64,000 bases of DNA from Ruminiclostridium cellobioparum DSM 1351 = ATCC 15832 (GCF_000621505.1 NZ_JHYD01000032.1:1-64000), one strand, 5' to 3'; shown: positions 1 to 8,971, counted from the stretch's first letter. The notes: generated by a model from the letters alone, not told the origin. A program made the numbers and translations.

Positions 1-1
1 C

Positions 2-226
2 AAAAGGAGGGGCAAAAAAAGAGCCATTATCGCTATCGCCAGAATGATACTCACCGCTGTTTACAACATGTTTGTTACCGGTGAAGAATGGAATCCGAGC
101 GATTTGTACAAAATTGATATGCCACAGGAAATCCTGGAAAAACAGAAGGAGAAAGCCATTAAACAGGCTATAAAACTCCTTGTTTCCAATGGCGTAATTA
201 AAACTCGCGATATTTCCCTGGCTTAA
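2..226 (+). CDS. IS110-family transposase, C-terminal part (cut by left edge)
   Basis: The reading frame is open from base 2 and ends in TAA at 224-226. It reads KRRGKKRAIIAIARMILTAV followed by a YNMF segment and a charged tail. The basic glycine-rich patch followed by an A-x-x-A-R-M-x-x-x-x-Y helix is typical of the extreme C-terminus of IS110/IS116/IS902 transposases (Transposase_20 domain). The catalytic DEDD domain would lie to the left of the window, so intactness cannot be judged. It is transcribed toward the convergent nitrogenase-like operon and marks one border of that locus. IS110 elements have no clear terminal inverted repeats, so the right end of the element is not defined here. 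Confidence 0.7.
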   Translation, partial: KRRGKKRAIIAIARMILTAVYNMFVTGEEWNPSDLYKIDMPQEILEKQKEKAIKQAIKLLVSNGVIKTRDISLA

Positions 227-403
227 ACAATTATTATTAAATTTTCGAGGATCCATAAGGGTCTTAGTTAAGTTTGCCCTTTTTACTGCTACGGATAGAC
301 TTTTTCACGCTAACCTCCATGAGCCACATTTGTGGCCACAAAATGTAATGAAAACTTATATCCTTTATCGCAATGTGGCGAATAAAGGAAGTTAATTGGC
401 CAT

Positions 404-442
404 GTGCCAAATGAATTGAGCTCTTTTTAAAGCCTTTGGCAC
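404..442. other. Inverted repeat between the IS110 remnant and the nitrogenase-like operon
   Basis: GTGCCAAA (404-411) pairs with TTTGGCAC (435-442) around a 23-base loop. Together with shorter complementary stretches near 325-380 it makes the 227-467 gap rich in hairpins. No gene is visible in this gap. It may belong to the end of the IS110 element or to the 3' region of the operon. Confidence 0.4.
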
Positions 443-445
443 GAC

Positions 446-468
446 AAAAAGTATTTTCAATACTTTTT
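446..468 (-). terminator. Intrinsic terminator of the nitrogenase-like operon
   Basis: AAAAAGTATT, a three-base loop, then AATACTTTTT form a 10-bp stem directly after the nifK-like stop codon, with a T-run when read on the minus strand. It is near-symmetric, so it could also stop the plus-strand transposase transcript. Confidence 0.6.
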
Positions 469-1742
469 TATTTGGTAAAAGCATTGCTGTATGCCTCAAG
501 CAATGCAAGACTTCCACTCACGCCCAGCAGGCTTTTGTTCAAAATGATTCTCCCCTCTGTGGGCAGAGAAATATACAGTATAGGAATGTCAAGCTCCTCT
601 GCTATGCTTGTTTCCAGCTGGCTTCCAAGAATAATTTCAGGCCTTATGGCCCTGATTTTATCTTCTATCCTTCTGCCATCCTCTGAAAAAACAATTTCAA
701 TATTTTCAAATTTTTTTAAAAGCTTCTCTTTCTCGTGTCGCGGTATATTATTTGTGATGATTACCGACCTGATGATTTGTCCAAAGCCGTTCTCAAGGAA
801 TTTTGCCAGCGGGGCGGCTATGTAAGAAGGCCCAACCAGTACAGCCTCTTTTTGAATATGATGTCTGTAGTAGCCGGAAGCTAATTTTGACAGAAAATAA
901 AGATACTTATCCCTTACCTGCCGCCTTATCCCGTCAAGCAGCTCCTTTTTGCCTACGTATACACCGGCCAGTCTTTCCAGTATTTCTTCAATACCTTCAA
1001 TTCCGAAAGGAACTTCATCTATATAAATATAGGGAGTGCCGAACCTTTCTTCCAGATAACGGGCTATTTCAAGTCCCCAGCCCGTAAACACCACATTCAA
1101 GCCTGCATTTCTTATCTGCTTCCAGTTTTCCACGGTGCTTCTGTAACCAAACAGCGGATTTGCCCTGAACCCCGCCTCTTCAAGCAAGGTATACAACTCC
1201 TCCAGATTGCCCTCCCAATAGGGATCAAGATTGGGAGCAATGCCGAATATATTGATTAACTCCCTGTCTACGGCCGATTCAGAGTTATAGCTTTTGGAAA
1301 GACCTTCTATTATCCCTCTGGTTACTTTTACGTAGGCATCAAAGCTGTGGCCTTTAAATCCGGGAGTGCTGATATTTATAACTGGATACCCCTGCTCCGC
1401 CGCTTCCTTCGTCATTGCCCCCATGTCGTCTCCCACAATTTCCGAGGCACAGCCGCTGACTACCACATAAAGTTCACCTTCCAGTACCTTTACGGTATTT
1501 TTGATCTGTTCCCTCAGTCTGGCACTTCCACCGAAAATTATTTGCTTTTCCATAACATTTGTACAAGCCAGAGTGTAGTTGTCGGCAGCATATCCATTTG
1601 CAGCGTTTGATATATATTTTTCCTGAACTGCACAGCCTGCCGTCGAATGAATAATGGGTACAACGCCGCCGATTGCCTTTAAAACACTCACGGCTCCCTG
1701 CAGCAGGCAGCCATTCCTGTTAAATTCAATGTAATCTGCCAT
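468..1742 (-). CDS. Nitrogenase-like component 1 subunit, NifK-like (keeps all three P-cluster Cys)
   Basis: This is a 424-residue member of the nitrogenase/DPOR component 1 (oxidoreductase_nitro) family. I start it at the ATG at 1742, which overlaps the upstream stop codon as TAATG and follows a strong GGAGGTGAAG. The longer reading from 1790 has no such site. Three cysteines sit where NifK ligates the P-cluster: C12 (NRNGCLLQGA), C37 (HSTAGCAVQ) and C98 (SGCASEIVGDD). An extra C60 lies in ACTNVMEKQIIFGG, which corresponds to the NifK EDAAVFGG segment. At 424 residues it is shorter than NifK (about 520) and lacks the N-terminal extension. It is the last gene of the operon. By family it should pair with the NifD-like protein and take electrons from the NifH-like protein. 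The substrate is unknown; assignment as the K rather than the D subunit is by similarity only. Confidence 0.85.
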   Translation of the reverse strand: MADYIEFNRNGCLLQGAVSVLKAIGGVVPIIHSTAGCAVQEKYISNAANGYAADNYTLACTNVMEKQIIFGGSARLREQIKNTVKVLEGELYVVVSGCASEIVGDDMGAMTKEAAEQGYPVINISTPGFKGHSFDAYVKVTRGIIEGLSKSYNSESAVDRELINIFGIAPNLDPYWEGNLEELYTLLEEAGFRANPLFGYRSTVENWKQIRNAGLNVVFTGWGLEIARYLEERFGTPYIYIDEVPFGIEGIEEILERLAGVYVGKKELLDGIRRQVRDKYLYFLSKLASGYYRHHIQKEAVLVGPSYIAAPLAKFLENGFGQIIRSVIITNNIPRHEKEKLLKKFENIEIVFSEDGRRIEDKIRAIRPEIILGSQLETSIAEELDIPILYISLPTEGRIILNKSLLGVSGSLALLEAYSNAFTK

Positions 1743-3157
1743 TACTTCACCTCCTGCTTGATATACCAGTTTGTATTTTTCTTCAGCCACCCGGCTTGAT
1801 AAATGGGACGGTTTGAAGAATATTTGAAATTATCTGCAAAACCATGGTATTTTACCAGCTTATACAATTTTTCCGCAAAAACTATACTGCCCCTGTAGCC
1901 CAGAATATTGATATTCTCAATATTTAAAACCGGAATACCTTCAACAGCTATTGCGTCGGCAGCCAGATCGTTTCCTACAAATATTTCGGCTCCGGTTTTC
2001 TTCAAAATATTTATTTGCTCATAAGGCTGTCCCTCTCCAATCAGCAAAGATAATTCCGGATTTTTTCTGTAAAGCTTCTCCATATGCTTGAGATGTGTAA
2101 TATCAAGATAGGGTACCTTTATACCGGTTATCTCGGCATTCAGATCCTCCAGCAGGCTGATTACGGAATTGGCATATTCAGGCTCACAGCTTAAAAAAAC
2201 CCTCGTCCGGTCCAATTTATACTTTTCAAGGATATTTGCGGTGTACAGACTTTCTTTTTCAATCAGTTCCCTTGCCTGCCGTTCCTTTCCCAGCTGCTCA
2301 CCTATCCCGGCAAGCCATTTATTGGTGGCTTTGATTCCTATAGGTGTATTTACCTCAATTTCAGGAATATCATATATATCCTTTAATACCTTTGAAAAGT
2401 AAGCTCCCTCACCTTTCTTGATTACCAGGTTGAACAATGCACTGCCCGCCCTTGTCAGATTCTCAAGCCTTGAAAATCCAGGGAACATATTGGTTTCAAC
2501 CTCCAGAGCCTCCAAAAGCCGGCCAATTTCCTCAAGACTCTCCCTGTTTTCATTCAGAGAAATAACATTTATAAAATTTTGTTTTTCAGCTTTATTGGGA
2601 AGTAAGTACTTCACTATTGAATGAATGGCCACATCATAGCCTGTTACACCCATTTTTGATTTAAACCCGTCAGTATATACCGGAACAACAGGAACACCCA
2701 GCTCTTCGGTCAAATCCCGGATAACAGAGGCCACATCGTCATTGTTGATAGCAACTACCGACGTTGTCAGTACAAAAATTACCCCGGGATGATTTTCCTC
2801 ATAAATACTTTTTACGGTTCTTCTCAACTTGATATCACTGCCCAAGATAGAGTCTTCCTCATCGATATTGGTCACTGCCCACATGGTATCCAGCGAGTTT
2901 ATGTTATTGAAATGGTTTTGAATTATTCCGCAGCCCCTTGGCCCATGTATGATTATTCCTGCATCCTCAATGGTATTTATTACCTGTAAAGCATAGAGGA
3001 TATCCGAATTTGTATCCTGAGAAAAGGTTCTGACACGCTGCTTCAGATTACCGTCATAAAATTCTCTTAATATAGCCTCTACTGTTCCATAATAAGCTCC
3101 GATGGCAGATAGTCTTTTTTCCCTGATTACCGGTGCCTTTCCTTTCAAAACATCCAT
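1742..3157 (-). CDS. Nitrogenase-like component 1 subunit, NifD-like (P-cluster and cofactor ligands largely lost)
   Basis: A 471-residue component 1 subunit whose clearest hallmark is HGPRGCG (C76), matching the NifD HGPVGCG around its second P-cluster cysteine. The first NifD P-cluster cysteine has no counterpart, and the third is replaced by serine (TTSVVAINNDD, S133). I count only two cysteines in the whole chain (C76 and about C324). Neither the FeMo-cofactor cysteine segment nor the histidine segment near the NifD C-terminus is recognisable (NILGYRGSIVF is the nearest). It therefore cannot bind a standard FeMo-cofactor. It begins 53 bp after the nifH-like stop and overlaps the nifK-like start by one base, suggesting coupled translation and a heteromeric complex. 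It could be a catalytic subunit for a bound organic substrate, as in DPOR-like enzymes. Confidence 0.85.
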   Translation of the reverse strand: MDVLKGKAPVIREKRLSAIGAYYGTVEAILREFYDGNLKQRVRTFSQDTNSDILYALQVINTIEDAGIIIHGPRGCGIIQNHFNNINSLDTMWAVTNIDEEDSILGSDIKLRRTVKSIYEENHPGVIFVLTTSVVAINNDDVASVIRDLTEELGVPVVPVYTDGFKSKMGVTGYDVAIHSIVKYLLPNKAEKQNFINVISLNENRESLEEIGRLLEALEVETNMFPGFSRLENLTRAGSALFNLVIKKGEGAYFSKVLKDIYDIPEIEVNTPIGIKATNKWLAGIGEQLGKERQARELIEKESLYTANILEKYKLDRTRVFLSCEPEYANSVISLLEDLNAEITGIKVPYLDITHLKHMEKLYRKNPELSLLIGEGQPYEQINILKKTGAEIFVGNDLAADAIAVEGIPVLNIENINILGYRGSIVFAEKLYKLVKYHGFADNFKYSSNRPIYQAGWLKKNTNWYIKQEVK

Positions 3158-3210
3158 ATTGCCTCCATTCTCCGCCTGCGGCCATAACTGGAATATTAGT
3201 CGTATATTGA

Positions 3211-4086
3211 TTAAATATTGGCATTAAGATCACTTGCCGTATCGGCCTCGATCTTTAAAATCCTGTCTCCCCAATCCTTTGCCCAGTCTCTGAGCTCGGT
3301 GACACTTAAAGGATTGGGTACCGCTGCCTCCTGGTCCTCAATTATATATTTTGCAAGAGCTCTGTACACGTCGGCCTGCTCCGAATCGGGATTTGCCTCT
3401 ATGACTGTTTTTCCGTGCAGTTCACTCTGTGCAACAATTGATGACCTGGGGACATACTGGACTACTTTTGTTCCTGTCCTGGAAGCAAAATCGTTTATCA
3501 GCGGTTTTGCATATGGAGTGAGCACGCTGTTGGCAATAATGCCTCCCAGTTGAGCTCCTCCCGTAGGTGCATATTTACTGATTGCCTTGAACAGGTTATT
3601 GGCTGCATATACGGCCATAAAATCAGAGGAGCTCACAACATATACCTTGTCGGTTATCCCTTCTCTTATGGGAACTGCAAAACCGCCGCACACAACATCC
3701 CCCAATACGTCATACAGCACCACATCCGGCTTGAACTTTTCAAACAGGTCCAATTCCTGCAGCAGAGTGATTGCGGCATTTATTCCTCTCCCCGCACAAC
3801 CCACTCCCGGAACAGGACCTCCGGCTTCAATACATAAAACCCCTTTGAACCCTACAACCGATATATCCTCTATTTTTACATTGCTGCTGTCCCGCAGGCT
3901 GTCAAGAACAGTCGGCAGATAATTTCCGCCCCTCAGTGTATTTGTGGAATCACTTTTGGGATCGCAGCCGATCTGTATAACCCTGTAACCCGCTTCTGCA
4001 AGCGCCGCGCTGATATTGGAGGTGGTTGTGGATTTTCCTATGCCGCCTTTTCCGTATATGGCAATATGTTTGATTTTTTTACTCAT
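3211..4086 (-). CDS. NifH-like ATP-dependent reductase (component 2)
   Basis: 291 residues, close to the length of NifH/BchL/CfbC. The P-loop is [10 protein letters not shown] (residues 11-20), with a switch region CDPKSDST at 41-48. The two cysteines that bridge the [4Fe-4S] cluster across a homodimer are present as C97 (GVGCAGRGI) and C133 ([11 protein letters not shown]). By family it hydrolyses MgATP and passes single low-potential electrons to the NifDK-like complex encoded immediately downstream. It follows the SsuA-like lipoprotein gene by 65 bp on the same strand, so uptake and reductase genes appear co-transcribed. The RBS is AAAAGGATGATG. The window contains no nifB, nifE, nifN or nifV, so it is not a dinitrogenase reductase of a standard nif operon. 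Confidence 0.93.
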   Translation of the reverse strand: MSKKIKHIAIYGKGGIGKSTTTSNISAALAEAGYRVIQIGCDPKSDSTNTLRGGNYLPTVLDSLRDSSNVKIEDISVVGFKGVLCIEAGGPVPGVGCAGRGINAAITLLQELDLFEKFKPDVVLYDVLGDVVCGGFAVPIREGITDKVYVVSSSDFMAVYAANNLFKAISKYAPTGGAQLGGIIANSVLTPYAKPLINDFASRTGTKVVQYVPRSSIVAQSELHGKTVIEANPDSEQADVYRALAKYIIEDQEAAVPNPLSVTELRDWAKDWGDRILKIEADTASDLNANI

Positions 4087-4151
4087 TTACATCATCCTTT
4101 TTGTTTTATATATTATGCTTGATTCATCAAACCTGTCCGGTCAGACCGATG

Positions 4152-5267
4152 CTATTTCCCCAATTCCTTTTGTGCCTTTTCAAAAAATCCGGTGTCCACA
4201 AGACTGTTTACCTCTGCGCTTTTTTCTATGTATTTATACTCAAGCAGAAAATCATTCAATTTCTTTAACCGTTCCTTATCTGCCTGTTCAATTCCTCCGT
4301 CCAGATTTACAAAGGTTTTGTCTCCGTTGGAATATACTTTTTCAACTACATCCAGAGGGATACTGTTTGTGGCAAAAGCCTTCAATGCCTCATCCCTGTG
4401 CTGCAGGGAATAGTCATAGCCGCGGATATATGCCTTCAGCAATGCGGTAACAACCTCGGGATGCTCCTTTGAGAATTTCCCCGAAGCAGCTACAACCAGC
4501 TGGCTTGCAAATTCAGGGTGACTTGCGGAGGTTGTTTCAATTACCTTTATGGGGAACTGCTTATTGATAAGATGGGCGGCAAAGTCAGCTGAAATCAAAG
4601 CGTCGGCGTTACCGCTGATAAAGGTGGAGTTCGCATTTGCCACGTCGTTTATCACTTTGACCTTCCCTGCATCGATCCCATAGGCTTTTACAAGATTGCC
4701 CCAATATTCATCAATAATCGTACCTTTCCCGACTATAACCCTCTTGCCCTCCAGATCCTTCGGCGTCTTAACTGCCGAACCGGCCGGCACAATTACCGAA
4801 AAATTATATTGGGAATCAACAATAGAAACGATGGATACATCAATACCTTTTGACTTTAAAACCACAGGAGGAAGATTGCCGTAGTATGCCAGATCGATCT
4901 TTCCTGATACAAAAGCTTCGTTTACTGCCGGCCCTGCCGCAGCAAAGCCCAGAACCTTGAGCTGATAGCCCACTTTATCAAGCTCTTCCTCTATATATTT
5001 CTGTTTATCGGCTACACCCCATATTCCTGACAGTTCATTGGATTCCTGTGCAACTGCCAGCGTTACGGTTTTCTTTTCAGTCTTTGAACCTGAACCGGCA
5101 GGTGTATTTTGCTGTGAAGTACTTTGCTGCGCTGTACTTTGTGCTGCCTGGCTCTGACTTGCAGCCGAATTTGAAGCACTTCCGGATTGTGAATTTACTC
5201 CGCAGCCCCCGGCTATAAATACTACTATTATAATTAATGACAATAACCTCAATGTAAGTTTTTTCAT
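4152..5267 (-). CDS. SsuA/TauA-type substrate-binding lipoprotein 1
   Basis: 371 residues. A signal peptide ends in the lipobox AGGC (C22), followed by a Ser/Gln/Ala-rich linker to about residue 65 and an NMT1/SsuA-type periplasmic-binding fold. Family signs are the GKIDLAYYGNLPPVV and DLEGKRVIVGKG segments seen in aliphatic sulfonate, taurine and nitrate binding proteins. It forms an importer with the ATPase and permease genes just upstream in transcription order (6885-5312) and is followed by the nifH-like gene. The ligand cannot be read from sequence. Placement between importer and reductase genes suggests it captures the compound the nitrogenase-like enzyme acts on. Confidence 0.88.
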   Translation of the reverse strand: MKKLTLRLLSLIIIVVFIAGGCGVNSQSGSASNSAASQSQAAQSTAQQSTSQQNTPAGSGSKTEKKTVTLAVAQESNELSGIWGVADKQKYIEEELDKVGYQLKVLGFAAAGPAVNEAFVSGKIDLAYYGNLPPVVLKSKGIDVSIVSIVDSQYNFSVIVPAGSAVKTPKDLEGKRVIVGKGTIIDEYWGNLVKAYGIDAGKVKVINDVANANSTFISGNADALISADFAAHLINKQFPIKVIETTSASHPEFASQLVVAASGKFSKEHPEVVTALLKAYIRGYDYSLQHRDEALKAFATNSIPLDVVEKVYSNGDKTFVNLDGGIEQADKERLKKLNDFLLEYKYIEKSAEVNSLVDTGFFEKAQKELGK

Positions 5268-5311
5268 GAAAATTACCTCCTATGCAACTGTTTGAATAAT
5301 TGGATTTTAAG

Positions 5312-6103
5312 TCAGATGGTATATTCGATTTCAATATTTTCATCCTGAAAGAAGTGGTTGTATATTTTTTTCTTTATATGTGCAAATTCAGTACTGCCTC
5401 TGTCTTTTAGAGAGGAGGTGTCAACATTGATTATTTCTTTAATTTCACCCGGTCTGGCAGACATTACCACCACTTTCTGTCCCAGATAGATTGCCTCATC
5501 AATATCGTGGGTAACCATAATCATAGTTGTTTTTTCCTCTTTCCATATCCTGAGGATTTCTTTCTGCATCTGAATTCTGGTAAGTGCATCAAGGGCTCCG
5601 AAGGGTTCATCCAGCAGCAGTATTTCCGGATTGCTTGCCAGCCCTCTTGCTATTGCCGCTCTCTGAGCCATTCCCCCTGAAAGCTGATTGGGATATGCTT
5701 TTTCAAAGCCATTGAGCTGAACTAATTCAATATGCTTCGAAATTGATTCTTCTTTTTCTTCCTTAGGCAAATTAAATAGTCCAAAGCCTATATTTTCTGA
5801 AATAGTCAGCCAGGGCAGCAGTCTATGCTCCTGAAATACCATTCCCCTGTCGGTTCCAGGTTCAACTATCCTTTTACCCGAGTAGGATACCTCTCCTGTC
5901 TCATATTCCACCAGCCCCGCTATGATTTTCAGCAAAGTACTCTTTCCGCATCCGCTATGCCCTACGATTGTAATAAATTCACCTTTGCGGAACTCCAGAT
6001 TGATATTTTGCAAAACCGGGATATCTTCCCTGCCAACCTTAAAGGATTTATATAGGTCTTTAATTCTTAAAACGTGTTCCGGCATACATCCGCCCCCGTT
6101 CAT
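5312..6103 (-). CDS. SsuB/TauB-type ABC transporter ATPase 1
   Basis: 263 residues from the ATG at 6103, chosen because GGAGGTTAAAAA precedes it; the in-frame upstream ATG at 6118 has no ribosome-binding site. It has Walker A GHSGCGKST, signature LSGGMAQRAAIARG, Walker B ILLLDEPFGALDALT and switch THD. The DEPFGALDALTR form is typical of nitrate/sulfonate/taurine importer ATPases. The gene lies between permease 1 and binding protein 1 with short spacers, so it should energise that importer at the inner face of the membrane. Confidence 0.92.
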   Translation of the reverse strand: MNGGGCMPEHVLRIKDLYKSFKVGREDIPVLQNINLEFRKGEFITIVGHSGCGKSTLLKIIAGLVEYETGEVSYSGKRIVEPGTDRGMVFQEHRLLPWLTISENIGFGLFNLPKEEKEESISKHIELVQLNGFEKAYPNQLSGGMAQRAAIARGLASNPEILLLDEPFGALDALTRIQMQKEILRIWKEEKTTMIMVTHDIDEAIYLGQKVVVMSARPGEIKEIINVDTSSLKDRGSTEFAHIKKKIYNHFFQDENIEIEYTI

Positions 6104-6123
6104 TTTTTTAACCTCCATGTGCC

Positions 6124-6885
6124 CTATCCCTTGTTTCCTATCCAGGGAGTGGATTTCTTCGAAACAAAAGTCAATAATTTATCCATCACTATTCCCACCA
6201 TGCCGATAACAACCATTCCCATAATCACTATATCAGGCTTCATCATGCTCCTGGCATCACTGATCCTGAAACCAATTCCTTCGGTGGATGCTATTAATTC
6301 CGCCGCGACCACCGCCATCCATGAAATTCCCAGTCCAAGTTTCAAACCCACAAATATTTGTGGTATTGCAGATGGAAGATATACTTTTCTAAAGGTATTC
6401 CAACGGCTCAATTTATACAGCCTTGCAACTTCTATGTAACCGGGAGGGGTTCCTCTGATGCCGCTGAAAGTATTGACCATTATCGGGAAGAAGGCTCCCA
6501 GAATAATTACAACTATCTTTGAAAGTTCATCTATACCGAACCATAGAATGATTAACGGAATCCATGCCATCATCGGAATCTGGCGTATTGCATTAAGTGT
6601 AAGGGAAAGTATGTGGTTGACGTTATTTGACATACCCATTACCGTTCCAAGTGTCACTCCCAGCAGTACTGCTGCAAAATACCCCTTTACCACTCTTGAG
6701 AGGCTTATTCCCAGGTCCTGCGCAAGCTGTCCCGAAGCCAGATTTTCCCTGAATGCATTCAAGACACTTTTTATGCTGGGCAATATGGCTTCGGGCGCAA
6801 CTCCCCTGGCTGTTGCAATACTCCAGACTATAATCACGGTTACAGGTATGATGAGGCTGAGTAGAATAACTTTTATTTTTTTCAT
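6124..6885 (-). CDS. SsuC/TauC-type ABC transporter permease 1
   Basis: 253 residues with about six predicted membrane segments and the cytoplasmic EAA-like loop (VARLYKLSRWNTFRKVYLPSAIPQIFVGLKLGLG) that contacts the ATPase. It belongs to the BPD_transp_1 fold of the sulfonate/taurine/nitrate class. The RBS is AGGGGGAC, 8 bases from the ATG. It is the first gene after the 278-bp inverted-repeat element at 6938-7215, so transcription from the radical-SAM and flavoprotein genes upstream must read through that element, or start within it, to reach this importer and the reductase genes. Confidence 0.92.
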   Translation of the reverse strand: MKKIKVILLSLIIPVTVIIVWSIATARGVAPEAILPSIKSVLNAFRENLASGQLAQDLGISLSRVVKGYFAAVLLGVTLGTVMGMSNNVNHILSLTLNAIRQIPMMAWIPLIILWFGIDELSKIVVIILGAFFPIMVNTFSGIRGTPPGYIEVARLYKLSRWNTFRKVYLPSAIPQIFVGLKLGLGISWMAVVAAELIASTEGIGFRISDARSMMKPDIVIMGMVVIGMVGIVMDKLLTFVSKKSTPWIGNKG

Positions 6886-6937
6886 TATCTGAAGTCCCCC
6901 TAACTAATTTTGCCGGGCTGTGTGCTATAAAGTAATG

Positions 6938-7215
6938 GTACCCTCTATTAACAATGGTACAATACGTTTTTGAACGGTGAATTTGCCCTGCGGCGGCGTT
7001 GAAGCCGCTTGCAAGGCACAAAGCCTTTCTGCGCGTCTTTGCCTTGTCGCAAGCCAAATTCTCTCGTTCAAAAATCACCGACCTCACGCCGAAATATTTT
7101 GGCAATTTTCGAGGAGGATGGACGCAGCCTTGCTGTCGCAAGGCAAGGACGACAACAAAGAAAAGTGGCAAAATAGCCGGTGTGAGGCGTGTTGTACATT
7201 GTCAATAGAGGGTAC
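6938..7215. mobile_element. MITE-like element with about 28-bp terminal inverted repeats
   Basis: The left end GTACCCTCTATTAACAATGG (6938-6957) continues into TACAATACG. The reverse complement of the right end reads GTACCCTCTATTGACAATG then TACAACACG, so the termini match with a few differences over about 28 bases. The 278-bp interior is GC-richer than its surroundings, holds internal complementary stretches and encodes no transposase. TA at both borders (TA-CCC and GGG-TA) fits a TA target duplication of the IS630/Tc1-mariner kind (inference). It fills the 316-bp gap between the flavoprotein gene and permease 1, and its right terminus supplies the stop codon of the flavoprotein gene. Confidence 0.75.
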
Positions 7216-7636
7216 GTACTCTCTCAGCGGGATTGGAAGCCTTGAAATCCAAAACCTTTATCCTTTCAGCCTTTACCCGGTAAATATTCAGATTATCAAT
7301 TCCTGCCGACAGCTGGGGCCTCCGGTTTAATATAAGCTGCTTTCCCGTATTGAACTCTTCACCACCGGTAAGGACAGCTTTACCGTATAATGTAATATTC
7401 ACAAAATCAGGTATTACCTGATTTTCGTGCTGGAATAAAACAGCAACGTCATTTTTATCCTTCAACTGCTTGGCTTTGCTGCTTTCTTTGGCTGTGGCAA
7501 AATAAATTTCCAGTTCCGATACCCCGTATCCGCCAAGAGTTCTTATATCGGGCTCTCCCGCCTCATTCACAGTTGCCAGCACCAGACTCTTGCTATTTTT
7601 TAAATAAGCTGTTATTTCCTCGTTATTAATTGACAT
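7202..7636 (-). CDS. Pyridoxamine-phosphate-oxidase-fold flavoprotein 1
   Basis: 144 residues of the PNPOx-like split-barrel family (small FMN- or F420-binding proteins): an N-terminal helix, then SLVLATVNEAGEPDIRTLG, where such proteins begin the barrel, and KAKQLKDKNDVAVLF. These proteins act as flavin reductases, oxidases or flavin carriers; the specific role is not identifiable. It starts 41 bp after radical-SAM gene 1 ends and has a distant relative at 18369-18833 in the same locus, also next to a radical-SAM gene. The last three codons (TLY) and the TGA lie inside the right terminus of the MITE-like element, so the natural C-terminus has probably been replaced. Confidence 0.75.
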   Translation of the reverse strand: MSINNEEITAYLKNSKSLVLATVNEAGEPDIRTLGGYGVSELEIYFATAKESSKAKQLKDKNDVAVLFQHENQVIPDFVNITLYGKAVLTGGEEFNTGKQLILNRRPQLSAGIDNLNIYRVKAERIKVLDFKASNPAERVRTLY

Positions 7637-7677
7637 AATATTATCTCCTCTTTCTTAACTTTGTTTGAATAGCTGTT

Positions 7678-8889
7678 TTACTGAGTGTATCCCTGCTTTT
7701 TAAATATTGGCAGGGTCTCATCCTCTATCTGATAAATTTCATGTGCAAAATTTCTATTGGGTGTGGCATTGAAAATTTCTTCATATGTACGTCCATATTT
7801 TCTGAGTATATCCGCATGCTTCAGCTGTACATCCCAATGCCAGTCCACTGTAGGTGACCTGTGACCCTCAAGCGGAGAACCTATGCCGGGAATCCAGCTG
7901 GATGCCACAGTAACTACTCCGATTGAAGCAAGATATTCAAGTCCCTCGAACAATACTTCCTTGGGCTGCAAACCACATACAAAGTTACTTCTTACCTTTC
8001 CCCTGCCAAATACCTGTACGGCATATTCTATTGCTTTTATCCAATTGTCAAAGCCTCCGCATTCTTCCACTTTTCCCGGACAAATAATATCAAAGTAGTT
8101 TTTGCCCCAGACTTCGGTATTAAACGCGATAGTACTGAAGCCTGCCTCCTTGTATTTATCAATCACCGAAAAATCAAGAGGGGCTCCGATGCATGCAGTA
8201 CCGTTGAACTCCTCTCTGCCCAGTGCCTCCTTGATGCTGTCGGCCACATCCAGATAGTATTCCATTTCACGCCGTTCAGGCACAAAGCCCCCGGTAATTG
8301 TCAAATGACTGAAGCCTTCATCGTAGGCGGCTTTTACTGTCTCTCCTATCTGATTGGGATATTTCCATGGAGGCCTTTCCTCTCCCTTTTCCAGTCCTTT
8401 TGTCCCGTTCATGGTACAAAAGAGACAGGTCTGACCTTTATCCTTTACCGAACATTCGGTGCTGTAAGAAACAATAATACTTTTGTCTTCACTTCCGAAT
8501 GAGCTTTCACTGGCAATGTTTCTCATACTGGCTCCATCTTTTGTGAACTTTGAGTAAAACTCCGGCGCCTTTGGAAAAGCTATATCCGATATCTTTTTAT
8601 TTTTGTATGAAAGACCGAATACTCCTTCGTTTTCCTCGATTTTATACGGGGAATTTCTATCAACTACAATTGGTACGCCTGATCCATTTTCCAGAGTAAA
8701 TGTATATGGCAGGTTAAAGTTCTTCTTTGTAACAAGCTCCTTATCCCAGGTACAATATTCCTGTTTCTTCAAAGTTCTGTCATTATTTATGAGTTTGTCG
8801 AAAATTCCCTCTTCATAGCTTACCCCTTCAATAAACAACGTTAATTTCAGCTTTAGCTCTTCGTATAATTTTTCCTTAAGACTTCCCAT
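7678..8889 (-). CDS. Radical SAM protein 1 with CX8CX2C cluster motif
   Basis: 403 residues. About 140 residues of N-terminal domain with no family I recognise precede the cluster motif C146-x8-C155-x2-C158 (CSVKDKGQTCLFC), in place of the usual CX3CX2C. TITGGFVPERRE follows, where radical-SAM proteins carry the GGEP-like SAM-binding strand. Later landmarks are CPGKVEECGG, GRGKVRSNFVCGL and EGHRSP. The core is closely similar, roughly half identical by eye, to radical SAM protein 2 encoded just upstream. By family it should reduce SAM at a [4Fe-4S] cluster to generate a 5'-deoxyadenosyl radical. Its location suggests substrate pre-processing or cofactor maturation for the nitrogenase-like enzyme. 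Confidence 0.82.
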   Translation of the reverse strand: MGSLKEKLYEELKLKLTLFIEGVSYEEGIFDKLINNDRTLKKQEYCTWDKELVTKKNFNLPYTFTLENGSGVPIVVDRNSPYKIEENEGVFGLSYKNKKISDIAFPKAPEFYSKFTKDGASMRNIASESSFGSEDKSIIVSYSTECSVKDKGQTCLFCTMNGTKGLEKGEERPPWKYPNQIGETVKAAYDEGFSHLTITGGFVPERREMEYYLDVADSIKEALGREEFNGTACIGAPLDFSVIDKYKEAGFSTIAFNTEVWGKNYFDIICPGKVEECGGFDNWIKAIEYAVQVFGRGKVRSNFVCGLQPKEVLFEGLEYLASIGVVTVASSWIPGIGSPLEGHRSPTVDWHWDVQLKHADILRKYGRTYEEIFNATPNRNFAHEIYQIEDETLPIFKKQGYTQ

Positions 8890-8971
8890 ACAACCCCTCC
8901 TGCAAGTTATTATATTTCACATATATATTTACTAGGTTTCAACTGTCATTTCTGTTACATTAATTGTAGTA

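Noticed and set aside
468-4086. Canonical Mo-nitrogenase nifHDK operon
   Set aside because: The D-like subunit lacks the FeMo-cofactor ligands and two of three P-cluster cysteines, both component 1 subunits are short or diverged, and no nifB, nifE, nifN or nifV is present.
6977-7330. Plus- and minus-strand ORFs of 69-182 residues in and around the MITE-like element
   Set aside because: They come from the GC-richer inverted-repeat interior, match no family and run into neighbouring genes.
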